DNA from: Euptelea pleiosperma
Lineage: Eukaryota; Streptophyta; Magnoliopsida; Ranunculales; Eupteleaceae
Assembly: GCA_035048495.1 (NCBI GenBank)
Contig: CM068549.1
Span: forward strand, 4,373,059 to 4,437,058
Direction: 5' to 3'
Length of the DNA stretch: 64,000 nucleotides
Position numbers and translations under genes: made by a program. Positions 1 to 12,600 of the stretch are shown here, piece after piece; within the stretch, counting starts at the first letter, position 1; every line of letters begins with the position of its first letter. The notes beneath the pieces are model-generated. The model searched no databases, was not told the origin of the DNA, and worked only from the letters and a program-made list of their open reading frames with translations.

Positions 1-760
1 AGAAAATGAAGTAAGCTGAAGTGAGCTAGCTCATACACGTACCAAACATTGTTAAATATTGATAGGAGCAAATATTTAACCAAGATAATATTCGCCTAGC
101 TAAATATTTGTCATTGGAACTCTTTTTCTCACGTACCAAACAGACCCTGAAGGTTTTTTCTTCTCCTATGATCATAGCTTGAAGTAGTTACTTCATTGAT
201 AATTTGATCAAAACATCTGCCTCGGTTATCCTTAGTATCTAACCTAGTAAGTCAAAGAGTACCATGTGTGTCTCATTCACTGTGAGCTACATTTAGGAGT
301 TAGAGTGTACTGAATCATTCACTTACGGGGCTAAACCGGCTAGTGAGAATAAGATCGAGGTGTACCAGTCGATGGTAGGTTTGGGGTGTGCCAAACTGAA
401 CAGCGGATAAGGGGATCTTGGTTGGAAGGCGCTTGTTGGCTCGACGCGTGGAGCCAGAGGACGTGGACGCACGACAGTTGGCAAGAGGGTTGTATGCTGT
501 AGAAACAATGCTACGTAGGTAACTTCTGTATATTCAAAAATTTTCAATTACTGATACTTTCAGTCTGGACGTGGTCTTGTGATTTTTCCTTGAAAAGGTT
601 TCCACGGTAAAATTATGTGTAGTGGTTTGATAACCATTGATAATATTGATAAATGTATGCAATCCCCATCTACTCAGTCGAATAAGTTTAATTAGGTTGC
701 TAATTTAATCATTAAAATTAAAATACCTATTCACCTCCCCCTCCCCCTCTAGGTTAACAT
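1..760 (-). repeat. Remnant of an LTR-type repeat, also present at 52.3-52.8 kb
   Basis: No gene seen. Read on the minus strand, this block begins with a G-rich tract near 750-735 (CTAGAGGGGGAGGGGGAGG, then GTGAATAGG). It carries a segment at about 365-470 containing CACCCCAAACCTACC. The same G-tract and the same segment occur in the opposite orientation at about 52285-52770. This architecture is common in plant LTR retroelements, but I could not find terminal TG/CA ends or a target duplication, so the limits are approximate and the family is unknown. Confidence 0.4.
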
Positions 761-1788
761 CTTAATTGAATCAGGAATATTTCAAGAAAGGCTGATCATC
801 TTTTGGGCCCACAAGATTTTCATGTGGGCTACGACTATTGGAATGCCTCGCAGCCTGCAGGTGTACATGAAGGCCAAAAATTAATGCTTTGACACATGGC
901 AGTCTCATAGAATACACTGATATTTTTGTGATATTGCGACCTTTGAGACACGATGACACCAAGGCACCACATTCCGGCTGTAGAAGAATCATAACCATCG
1001 GTTCTATAGACTTTTTTGGGTCGTAGTTCGATTTCTCTCACCCATCTTGCAAAATATTTTTCCCGTCCAGACTCCCAAAAATAATGCCCAATTTCCATGA
1101 TTAAAAATCAACCCATGAAAACAGCTCCAACATTCACGATGAGTGAATAAAAAAAGGTGTGCCACGCGCCATATTGGTAAATAGATTGGGGGGGCACAAC
1201 ATTCATTTTGTCATTTAGGCCATAAAAGTGTGACACGAGTTGTTTTGATAGATAGATTCGGGGTACAAACGTTCATGGTGCAAGTAGGGCCAAAAAAGAG
1301 TGACGTGTGATTCAAGTGGAAGTAATATATTCTTCCTTTTCTCTCGATGGCAAATCAATTTTAACAGCACGTGGCACCGTTTCACTATGGAAAGTATCGA
1401 CTATAGTACTTATGCAGTGCGTAGGATAACTTCCGTGAATTTGCTTACGCCATCCAAACACTATGAAAACTAGGACGTCAAAAATTTTAGCAAGAAAATG
1501 ATGTTGCCAAACGCTTTAAAAATATTTTCAAGCACGAATATTTAGCCGTGAAATTAATTGGCTACGACAATATATTCTCTCGGAAGTAAAACACCAAATA
1601 ACCAAACACACCCTCATAAATTCTTTGTAATTTTCAAAAGAGGAATGCTAGCAAGGAACATTGCATTGAACATAAATGACAAGAAAAAGTCGCTTCAAAA
1701 ACCACAATGTACATATTGTTTCTTGTGCTTTTCATCCATGCAACGCCTTTAACATTCCTCTTTCGGAAAACTGAGTAATATATATATA
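761..1788. other. Non-coding stretch with a degenerate short tandem repeat
   Basis: No convincing coding sequence on either strand. At about 1180-1310 two diverged copies of a roughly 75-bp block lie in tandem. Each has a G-rich start, a central TTCAT and a GGCCA(T/A)AAAA core followed by GTGACACG or GTGACGTG. The rest is A/T-rich sequence in which I recognise nothing. Confidence 0.35.
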
Positions 1789-1955
1789 CTAGTGGGTGGC
1801 CCGTGCCCACAGAATTCCTGACAAAGCATTTGCCAAAATTGGGTGTGAGTGGTGGAGATCCACCGTCCATTGGGTGATAAGATCTTGGCCATCCTTTATG
1901 AAGCTGGATAAGAGGGGACACAACTAGCCCACCTTTCCTTCGATTCTCCATTGCC
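1789..1955 (-). mobile_element. Helitron 3' end (copy C, truncated)
   Basis: On the minus strand this copy ends GTGGGCACGGGCCACCCAC followed by CTAG and a T. That is a short hairpin plus the CTRR terminus expected of Helitrons, which insert between A and T. The body matches the better-preserved copies at 11355-11517 and 11521-13859 (shared GACAAAGCATTTGCCAAAAT on the plus strand). I could not find a TC 5' end of the TCTATATAAC type, so this copy is 5'-truncated and its upper boundary is approximate. Confidence 0.55.
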
Positions 1956-2179
1956 ATATGTCCAGATCACTGGATGACCTTCAAGATTTGTGGTGTTAAT
2001 CTCCAGGACCATCGATTAACTGGATGTAGGGACAACTTGGGATGATGCTAAACACTACTTTATACAATAAGGTGCTAGTATGTACAATAATTTTAGATAT
2101 TGGGTGAAGTGAATTTTGGCATTCTATCTCTCATCTCAATAGAGACATCTTTTTCGTAGGAGTAGGTTGACAATAAATT

Positions 2180-2388
2180 TTAGGCTCAGGCTCCGAGGAC
2201 CCCCTTTTTTTTACCCCTCAGGAGTTGTGTGCTCGGTCGTTGGATTAATTTAATCCGGTGGTTGAGCGCTGGCAAAAAATGAATGCCAGCTTAGGCTATC
2301 AAACACCATTGGATTCTCAGAATCCACGTCCGAGCACACGACTCTGGAGAGGGGCCAGAAAAAAGGGGTCCCCAGAGCCTGACCCTAA
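2180..2388. mobile_element. MITE with long terminal inverted repeats
   Basis: The ends are imperfect inverted repeats of about 60 bp. The left end carries TTAGGCTCAGGCTCCGAGGA and the right end, inverted, TTAGGGTCAGGCTCTGGGGA. Both continue through a short C/T run into GTGTGCTCGG. There is no transposase capacity, as expected for a MITE. Flanks are A/T-rich, and I could not assign a clean target duplication, so superfamily is open. It lies about 320 bp downstream of the SET gene stop codon. Confidence 0.6.
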
Positions 2389-2708
2389 ATTATATTCCAT
2401 GATTCATGCTCCATTAGATAACATCAAATGTGAAGAAAGAGGAACATTTCAAATTCCCACTATGGGAACTGGAGATCCATCAGCAAGAAAGGCACGCAAT
2501 GACGTACTCGAGCTTCTAGATTGGAGCATCTGATGGAGTAACAAGACTTCACCCTTGAATGGTCAGATAAGACTTCACCATTCATTTTGGCTCTGCACAC
2601 AAGGGTATGATCGTTTCTGATATTGGCTGGCCCCAAATGACAGATATAGCAATATGCTGTATATTGATATTTGAAATAAGCGCAGAGCCAAATATGTTTC
2701 CAACCCGT

Positions 2709-2874
2709 CTAACCGCTATCCTGAGTAAGCTTTGCTAGCTCCCCATTATCTTTCGATTCAATGCGTTGCAACATTTCAAGACCAGTAGAACAGGAAGCCA
2801 AAACCGAAGAGACAATCCTCCTTTGAAGATCTTTGAACTCCAATGCTAGCCTTACATCCCAACTATGATTTTCC
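2709..2874 (-). CDS. SET gene last exon and stop codon
   Basis: Runs from CCTTATAG|GGA to the TAG at 2711-2709. It encodes [20 protein letters not shown], then [20 protein letters not shown], and ends LAKLTQDSG. The preceding intron is only 80 bp and is itself partly open in frame, but the junction AG|G restores the expected Arg before ENHSWD. Confidence 0.92.
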
Positions 2875-5800
2875 CTATAAGGATGAAACCTTCTTTTAGA
2901 AAATAATTCGTCTTCAAATCGAACACAATAAATGTTTCCTTGATATTTGTTTACCTGTCAAAATTTTCTGGGTCACCAAGTCCCTCCATCATGGGACTGA
3001 AGATGGAACAGAGTGTTTCAAGCACTACCCTCTCATTCTCTGTGTTTGTCTGCAATGCACAAAATTAGAATAAATAAGAGCACGAGATTCAGAATTAAGG
3101 TTGTCAATGGATAGTATTCAGATCGTATATAAGCATATCCAAATCCGAAAATAGTCTGAATCAATATTCAAATTCATTTCCCATAAACTTATCGGATATC
3201 TGATAATATCCAATCCAAGAATCGGATATATATAATAAATTATTGTCTTTATATAATAATAAATACATATATAAATTAATAAAACTATTATATTTATATA
3301 ATAAATATAATTATTAAATAATATATTGGATTGGATTCGAATCAGATATATCAATATTCGGATCCGGATCCGAAAACTATTCGAATATTAAAAATATATC
3401 CATATCCGATATCCGAAAATTTCGTATATATCCAATTTTTCGAATTCGGCTTCGAATCATTGACTATCCATTGACAGCCCTATTCAGAACCGCCATTCAT
3501 TAGTGTATCCTGTAAGGACAGTTTCCCAATAGTCTTGCTGTACATGCAGCATAGATGCAGAGTGGGCCCACCATCAAATGGTTAAAAAAATTGATGGCAT
3601 TGCATCATTGCTAGGATGTGGTTATTGTGGGGCTAGAACATCCAAATATGCCCCAACAAATGATGGATCCCACCCATTATACACCACGTGTACAGCTATG
3701 CCATGGATACCTTAAATTTTCTCTAAAAAGATTACCTCAGGATGTTGATCATGCAGATTGATGCACAATCCAGATAAATCAGATCCAAGTTAAAAGATGT
3801 GCAAGAAGAATTCAGTAAACGTGGAAATATAAAAGGGAAAGTTACATAGGTCTTTGTAGGCAGCTGAGCATCATTCAGAGCAGCACGGAGATAATTCAAC
3901 AATGAAGGTGGTAAACCATAATAAAAGATCTCGTTATTGCTTGAGAACCATGTTCCTCGCACCATGTGAGTAATCCAATCAGACTCAAGGCAACCTCCAG
4001 AATCATCAGCCTGGGGAGCATCAATATCTGCAGTGAAACAAAGGATTAAATAATGTAGATTACAAAATGTGGATTTGCAAGAACTCAAGAAGCAGGAGCA
4101 CCTAGGAAGAGTATAAATTAAGAGAAATACTTGATCCATGATACAAAGCCAGGAAGAAGCAGTCCTGCACATGGTGCATATGCTCATTAATTCAGACCAT
4201 CCAATTGAAGGCCCATCTCTTGTACTTGACATCACCCGAAAAACACTCTTCTTTGGGTCTTCCTAACCATCTGATGGATAGACTTATGTAGACCTTCGTC
4301 CAAGACGTTATTGAACATTCAAAAGCAGACAACTAGCTCGACCGTTAGGATCATTAAGGCTGCTATGCGTTTAGGTCTACTATGAATTCGAGAGGTGGCT
4401 AATTGGTCACATGGTCTGCCAATAATAAGTCAGATTCCCTTGCTAAGGGAGGCATCTCTAGGGTGGGCCTTTTATCGTGGAAAGGATTGGCCTTTGTAAC
4501 TTTGTTGTTTTTGTTATTTCCTTTTTTCTTTTCCCTATACTCTCTTTTTATATAATAAACTTTTCTTGTTATCGACAGAAAAGGAAGAAGAGAGATATTT
4601 TGCTCTGATGAAACATGAGTACCAAATGTATGCAAACGAGCTAGGGCTGCTATAATATGATTATGTAGTAATAAATGATGATCAGCATAAAGCTTAACCA
4701 ATAAGCAAAATCATCCACACAATCAAGAGCACCAAACAAAATTACACAGTTTAGCAACTCTTAAACATTGAGTAATGTATGATAGGAATAGCAAGAAAAT
4801 TACCCAGTGGAATGACATCATAAGGGTTGTCTCCTTTTGGCAGGAAGCCATAGAAAGTAATTAGATGAGAACTAGAGAAGTTCCCATAGCTAAGATAGCA
4901 TTGTTCTCCTCTTCTGCACGGTCTTGATAGAGCGAATTTTAAGGAATTTGTTGCTGAATCTACTCTACCGTAGTGCAGTATATGCGGGCATATCTGCAAA
5001 GGATAAAAAATCAGAACATTTCCAAGTACTATACTGATCTGTTATTTACAATCATATAATTAGCATAATCATGTAAAGCTGTGGATTTTGAAACAGTTCT
5101 AAACACCTAGCAACGTACATCACAAAAAATTGCATCAACATACATAATACATGGAGTAACAGTGATAATACAATTGAATGGAACCATGGCACGCATCCAA
5201 GTATATGTATTGGGTTTTTTTACTGTATACAACATACATATGTTGCGTTACATCCATTTCACACTTTTGAACCTTGATCATACCCAATTCATCTAACTCT
5301 AAAGGGATGTCCATTAATTGCATGTGAAGTGCCATAAGCTCAGATGTACACATCACTTGTATTCTATATGGGCCATCTTGTCTTTTAAAGAAAAACATTT
5401 TCATGTTTATTTGCAGGCGTGCTGACGGAAGAGGAACATAGGATGTTTCTTCTTGGTTTGCACAAGCTTGGCAAAGGTGATTGGTGTGCGATAGCACGCA
5501 ATTAGGTAATATCAAGGACACCCACTTAGGTGGCCAGCCATGCTCAGAATACACGGCATAGTTCTATTTACCTATGTGCTTAAAAGGTTATACATGTATG
5601 TATATACATACACATCTACATATGTATATATCTATGCAATATCAACTCCCTAATCTTATTTTTACTATATATATATATATGCTTTAAAAAAGGGTATTTT
5701 AGTAACACCCCCCTGAAATTTGAAACTTTTGGATTACCCCCTTGACCTAGTTTAACAGTGGTTGATTTCAGTCAAAATGGACTTGAATCACACATCGTTA

Positions 5801-6600
5801 GCATTGTACTTGCAATATTATTGTTCTTTCATAGTTGCATTAACATACGCATGATGAATGTCACATTTTAACGTTAGTCAAATGATGGTTAAACAAGGTC
5901 AAGGGGGGTGGTATTCCTAAAATTTTGAAGTATAAGGAGGTATTAATACTTCCAAATTTCAGGGGGTTGTTACTAAAATACCCTAAAAAACTATACCTAC
6001 ATATATACTATACCTATAGACATATGAGTGTTATGGATTCACAATATTATCATTATATCCTACATATCCATATGTATATATAGGCATTAATATTATAGGA
6101 TATCCTATTTTCTTGCGTATACGCATAATATAGGGTCAGGATCGGGGGACAAAAATTTTGACAACAATTTTGGCGTACCCACGTAGAAAATGAATCAATG
6201 GCTGATTTTTGGTGAGGATGATCTTCTCACCATATAGATCACCCCTACAAAAATCAGTCCATTCCAAAATTTCAACCCCCATCAAATGTGGTTCTCAAGT
6301 TAACAGTAAAATAGACAGTCCATAATTCTTCAACTTCTAAACCAGTTTACAAATATCATAATGATTTGAATTTTTGTGAGGATGATCTTCTCACCATAGA
6401 GATCATTCTCGCCAAAAATCATCCCATTCCAAAACTTGTAATTTATATATTGGCCCGCACCAATATTTTGTTGTCAAAAATTGTGTCCCCTGATCCTGAC
6501 CCATATATATATAACGAGCAACCATAGCCATATTCACCGTGATCCTCCTATGAGGCTTCTTTTCAGTCTTTGGTTCACGCCTTCTCACTTTTACACGGAT

Positions 6601-6633
<33 letters not shown>

Positions 6634-9600
6634 GGTCAGGAACGGAGGACAACATTTTTTACAACAAATTTGACAACAAAAACTTGGTGCGGCCCAATAT
6701 ATAAATTAGAAGTTTTGGAATGGGATGATTTTTGGCTAGGATGGTCTCTATGGTGAGGATATCATATCCCACCATGCATATGAGCCAAAAGACCCGATCT
6801 TAAGGGTTACTGACCGTATGGATGACTGGCCCAATCCTATGTGGAATTAAGAACCTAAAATCAGTATGATTAATGACCAATAGTGGATGGGAGTCATATG
6901 CATGGGTTGATTTCAACAGTGGGATTTTGAGCATTAATGACCAATATTTATCAAAACAAAACTAACCCTTATTTTTTGTCTTCTACAACAAAGGGCGACT
7001 TCGCCTTCCCCTACTCTCTATGGTGGGCCCTTCTTGGCGGGGCCCGCCCTGTATATGATCCAAGTGGCATATTCTTATAATGCACCAATGGAATGGTTGC
7101 TTGGCCAATTCCCAGGTGGACCAACTAATCAAAACTCCCTCACTTAGTGATATCTAACCGTCAGATTTGGAGCCATTTTACCTCTCTAACGAATCTCGTT
7201 TCTTTCTTTTCTTCTCTCCATGACAGGTTTGTGTCACACAGCAACATAGTGAGGCATAGGACGGGAGGTGGATGCAGCCCAACTTGCAGAGCATTTCTTA
7301 TGCATTGTTGGTTTAATTGCGACTGTGATAGTTAGATAGTGTTGTGGACTTGTGGTTGGCCAAAACTGAAGTGGGTTTCTGAAAATTAAAATTCTGGGTA
7401 GAGTATTTTCATGCATGGTCCATTCTATATTTCTTTTGAATGTTCTATTTAGCCAAAACTGAAGAGGATTTTTGTATGGGTGTGTGACTTGTGAATTTGG
7501 TTTGCAGGGCAGCTGCAATCCCGAGAACCAGAGGTGGAGCACATATCCACATGAAAGTGGCTCATAGTCATTTGGCACCCCTATGCTTGGCGCCCTTATG
7601 CTTGGTTCCATGGAAAAGTTGGAGGGCTCGGGGTCAAAAACCTGAAACACATGAACATTGCCTTGCTCGGGAAATGGTTATGGAGATTTGCAAAGGAGAT
7701 TGATAGTCTATGGAGGAAGGTGGTGGCAGCGAGGCACGGAGAGGAACCTCTGGCATAGGCCAGTCGTAAGGTCAGGATCCCATACGGATGTGGAGTTTGG
7801 AAAGGAATCCACAATACTACAGACAGTTTCTTGGCGGGAATCAGATTTGTAGTGAGCAAGGGTGACAGGGTGAGATTTTGGACCGACATCTGGTGTGGTG
7901 ACAAGGCTCTCAGAGAAGAGTACCTCCAGATATATGGGATCTCAGAGTTGAAAGAGAACACCATTTGGATTGCTCCACTGCATGTTTGTTCCCTAGATAC
8001 CCAAGTATTTTCCATATACTTGTATACAAGGTGAGTTCTTAAATGGATTTTGATTCTTTTTTTTCTTTTCAACTTCACATGAACACTTATGTGTTGGTTG
8101 CAATCTCTTGAGTAGCTCTCTTGAATCATACAAGTATATGGGGACGGGAGGACAAACATGCCTTCACATGGAAGGAAAGCAACTCTCAAAGAATTCTATG
8201 GTAGATTATCAAATTGTTATATATTTCTGTTATTTCAATGGGTATTAAAAAACAGTTTTAACATATTTAGAAACAACTTATCTGAGACTGGATAAAGAGT
8301 TTAGTTTCTAATAGGAAAGGGTATAATAGTGTTTAATAAGGATATAATTGTCAATCAAAAGTTTTTCCTGTATCGGTACATTTAGAAGTAGTATAGATAC
8401 AGATATAGATTGGTGAGGTTGACTTCTTCCAATGTTTCTTTTGAATTATATCATTCCTTATTCCTTGAGATTAAAACGTATACACTGCTAAACTATAACA
8501 TAGCAACCTCCACAAGTGGAATTATTCGTAAGGCAACCATGAATATAATAATAATGCCTACTATAAAAGTCAATTTTTGGTGGGGGGATTAGATGCGTTG
8601 GTTATGATGTCCATATCCTTTTTTATAATACATATTTGTCAACTTTTTACATCCTTGGGCAATAAGGCCTTTCCAGATTACAAAGATTGATCATAATGCG
8701 CTGCAATGATGCTTACCATGTGTAATGACCCTATTTCTAGCAATATTATAGTAGACTTTTTATAATACTTTGAACATTATATGTATGCCATTTTAAAGGT
8801 CTCAACAATAGCTTTCTATCGGTATCAAGTTCGTCCAAATCGGACGTGCGAGTCAAAAGTTATTGTGTTTAGTTCTGGGCAACATTTTAAGTTTTTATTA
8901 AAATTCAAAAAAAAAAAAAAAAAAAAAAGAGACAATTTTCAAAATTTTAGTCCCACATCGGTTAAAAATAAAAAGTTCTGAGTTCTCAACCTCTATAAAT
9001 ACAAGGCCATGCCTTGAGAAAATTACATCAATTTGGGTATTTGCATTCTAACCCCTGAGGTAAGAATATTTGCAAAAAAGTCCCTCAACTAGAAGAAATT
9101 CTAGAAAATTCCCAGGAATTCCTGAAAATATTCAGGAGGTCCTTTGAAAAGTTTTTTTTTGTGGGGCCTACTACCTCGAGATACGCGCTACCTCGAGATT
9201 CACATCGTACGAGGTTCAAAGATTTTGGGATTCTAGCGTATTCACTGGTAAGTACATAGTTATTTATTTTATGCCTTTCTTTATTTAATTAATTAATTAT
9301 TTAATTAATTAATTATTTAATTAATTATTATTTATTTAATTATTTAATTGATTAATTATTATTTATTTATTTATTTATTTATAAATATTATTTTTTTTTT
9401 TTTTTTTTTGAAATAGTAGAAAATTCACAGAATATTGTAGAAAAATTCTAGAAAATTCTATTATTTTTGGGAAAAATGTCTGAAAATGCTATTCTTGTTA
9501 TCTGTTAAATTTTAACAAGGAAAAATCCCAATTCTTATATTTTCCACATAAAATGTGTAAATGCATTGATAATTTCTTGTAATCTTAAAAGCATGAAATT

Positions 9601-12600
9601 ATGATAGATGAGGACATGTGTAATCTATTTAGTTGGATGAAGTTATGCTCAAATTCATTTAAAATGAGATATATGCGTTTTTCATCCGTTTTATGTATTC
9701 GTTTTCTAAGATATTAATAGGGCTTAAATGTTCTTATTTTTAGTTTCAAAATGCAAAAATAGGAATGCTATGCATGTAAAGATGTTTCTACAAACATTAT
9801 TATTTTATGCATATAAATACGATTGATGACATGAATAAGAACGTGATTGGGAATGTGGAATATCAGATTAGTTGGAATCAGGCGTTGTCTCATTTCTTCG
9901 AGACCCCTTGGGGTTTTAGTCCCCTAAAGCATCAGGCGTTGTCTTATTTCCTTAAGACCCCTTGGGGTTCCAGTCCCCTAAAGAAGAAGCGTTGTCTCAT
10001 TCATGAGACCCCTCAGGTATTTATACCTAAAAGAAAATTAGGGAATCCGGAGAGAGGATACCTAATGAAACAATTAGTGTGCACATTATGGAGTTTACTT
10101 GTAGACTAGAAGTGTTGACATCGTACACTAAGACCGATGGAATGTTGGTACGAAATACATCAGAATTGATAGTTTGACTTTATAGAAATGGTCACGGATA
10201 TTCCGATAAGAGAAAGGTTGACTATTATATGAAAAGACTTCATTGTATTCGAAGTTATACGTAAGTAATTGATGGAGAGTTGAGTTTATCGAATTACATG
10301 TGAAATACATTTGCAAATCGTATTTGTTTTAAAATAAACAAAAGTCGCTGATTTAAGTGGTTTTACGCATGAGGAATGTACTTACTGGGCCCTAGCTCAT
10401 CGTTTTAAAATGTTTTGTTTTCAGGAAAGGATAAGGAGAAGTTGGACTGATGCTTCCAGCATTTCTGTTGATAGACTTGTGCTTTTGACGATGTTATATT
10501 TTGTTTAATTCTTCTATCTTGTAGAAGGATACATGAGTTATGTAGGTCCTTTGACCGTTTAATAACATGTATTTGGGAGTACGATATATATACAATGTTT
10601 TCTTTTGGATGGGCATATTACGGTTTTGTTTGAAGTAAGACACCCTCTAACATTATTAATGTGTCAATGAAGTGCGTTTCGTCTTATGAATTGTTTAAAC
10701 AAAATGAAAAAAAATTATCCGGTGTATTTCCGCTGCATCGTGATACCAGTTTTGTTTAACTGTGCGTTTGTATGATCAGATCGCGCCTCAAGATACGAGA
10801 AAGGTCGATATGACCTAATATCAGATTTGGGGGCGTGACACCATGTCTCCCTGAAGTTTGAACATGAGTGTTAATAACACCAACTTGTTCAAGATAGTGA
10901 GTTACTTTCCTTCTGAACCATTTAATTAAATGCTTCTACAAGCTGATCTTCATTTTTCACATATGGAATCCAGAAAGTTTAGATTATACTTTCACACACA
11001 AAATGATCATAGATATCAATGTGTTTAATCCTCTCTAGGAAAACTGGGTCAGAGATGTTGTGAGTGGGGGCATGGTTATCTCAATACATATCCACACTGG
11101 GACCATCTATGAACTGAGCTTAGTTAAAACTAACTGAAGATCTTCTATGGAACTATTCTGAATGCAAATACATGAATAAATTCAGCATGTTCACCCAATA
11201 GTTCTTCCATGAAAAGTTTGTCATCATTGTTATACCTAGTCATCATTTATTGCCATTGTATTAACATCGTTTAGTTAAAAAGACATAATTTCCAAAATTG
11301 TATGACCATAAATATCCAAAAGACTCGATGTATCATCTGTTATATGTTAAATAACTAGTAGGTGGCCCGTGCCCACGGTACTCTCCGACAAAGCGTTTGC
11401 CAAAATTGGGTGTGAGTGGCTTAGATCCACCATCCATTTGGGGTGATAAGATCCCGGCCATCCTTTGTGAATCTGATAAGAGGGGGGATAAGTGACTTCT
11501 CTGTTTTGTTATATAGATGTATAGTGGGTGGCCTGTGCTCTCGGCACGTCCCTACAAAGCATTTCCCAAAATCGGGTGTGAGTGGTTGAGATCTATAGTC
11601 CATTTGGGGGATAAGATCTCGGCCATCCTTTGTGAAGCTGAAAAGAGGGGTATAAGTGAGGAGACAATTTTCCTGTTAAATTAATCCAACCGTCAAATTT
11701 TATTTTATGTAAGGGTTGATATGGGCCCTTGGACATATGAAGCCTATAAGCGGGGAGACAACCTGTAATGACCCTATTTCTAGCAATATTATAGTAGACT
11801 TTTTATAATACTTTGAACATTATATGTATGCCATTTTAAAGGTCTCAACAATAGCTTTCTATCGGTAACAAGTTCGTCCAAATCGGACGTGCGAGTCAAA
11901 AGTTATTGTGTTTAGTTCTGTGCAACATTTTAAGTTTTTATTAAAATTCAAAAAAAAAAAAAAAAGAGACAATTTTCAAAATTATAGTTCCACATCGGAT
12001 AGAAATGAAAAGTTCTGAGTTCTCAACCTCTATAAATACAAGGTCATGCCTTGAGAAAATTACATCAATTTGGGTATTTGCATTCTAACCCCTGAGGTAA
12101 GAATATTTGCAAAAAAGTCCCTCAACTAGAAAAAATTCTAGAAAATTCCCAGGAATTCCTGAAAATATTCAAGAGGCCCTTTGAAAAGTTTTTTTTGTGG
12201 GGCCTATTGCCTCGAGATACGTGCTACCTCGAGATTCGCATCGTACGAGGTTCAAAGATTTTGGGATTCTAGCGTATTCACTTGTAAGTACATAGTTATT
12301 TATTTTATGCCTTTATTTATTTAATTAATTATTATTTATTTATTTATTTAATTGATTAATTATTTATTTATTTATAAATATTATTTTTATTTTTTATTTT
12401 TTTTGAAATAGTAGAAAATTCACAGAATATTGTAGAAAAATTCTAGAAAATTCTATTATTTTTGGGGAAAATGTCTGAAAATGCTATTCTTGTTATCTGT
12501 TAAATTTTAGCAAGGAAAAATCCCAATTCTTATATTTTCCACATAAAATGTGTAAATGCATTGATAATTTCTTGTAATCTTAAAAACATGAAATTATGAT

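Noticed and set aside
2258..2533. 91-codon plus-strand frame downstream of the SET gene
   Set aside because: Starts inside the inverted-repeat MITE at 2180-2388 and matches nothing.
5135..5554. 139-codon minus-strand frame
   Set aside because: Shadow of the plus-strand MYB relic.
9807..10109. 100-codon open frame with a near-identical counterpart at 12802-13104
   Set aside because: Conserved only because S1 and S2 are near-identical LTRs; differences are mostly residue-changing and the frame spans three repeated blocks.
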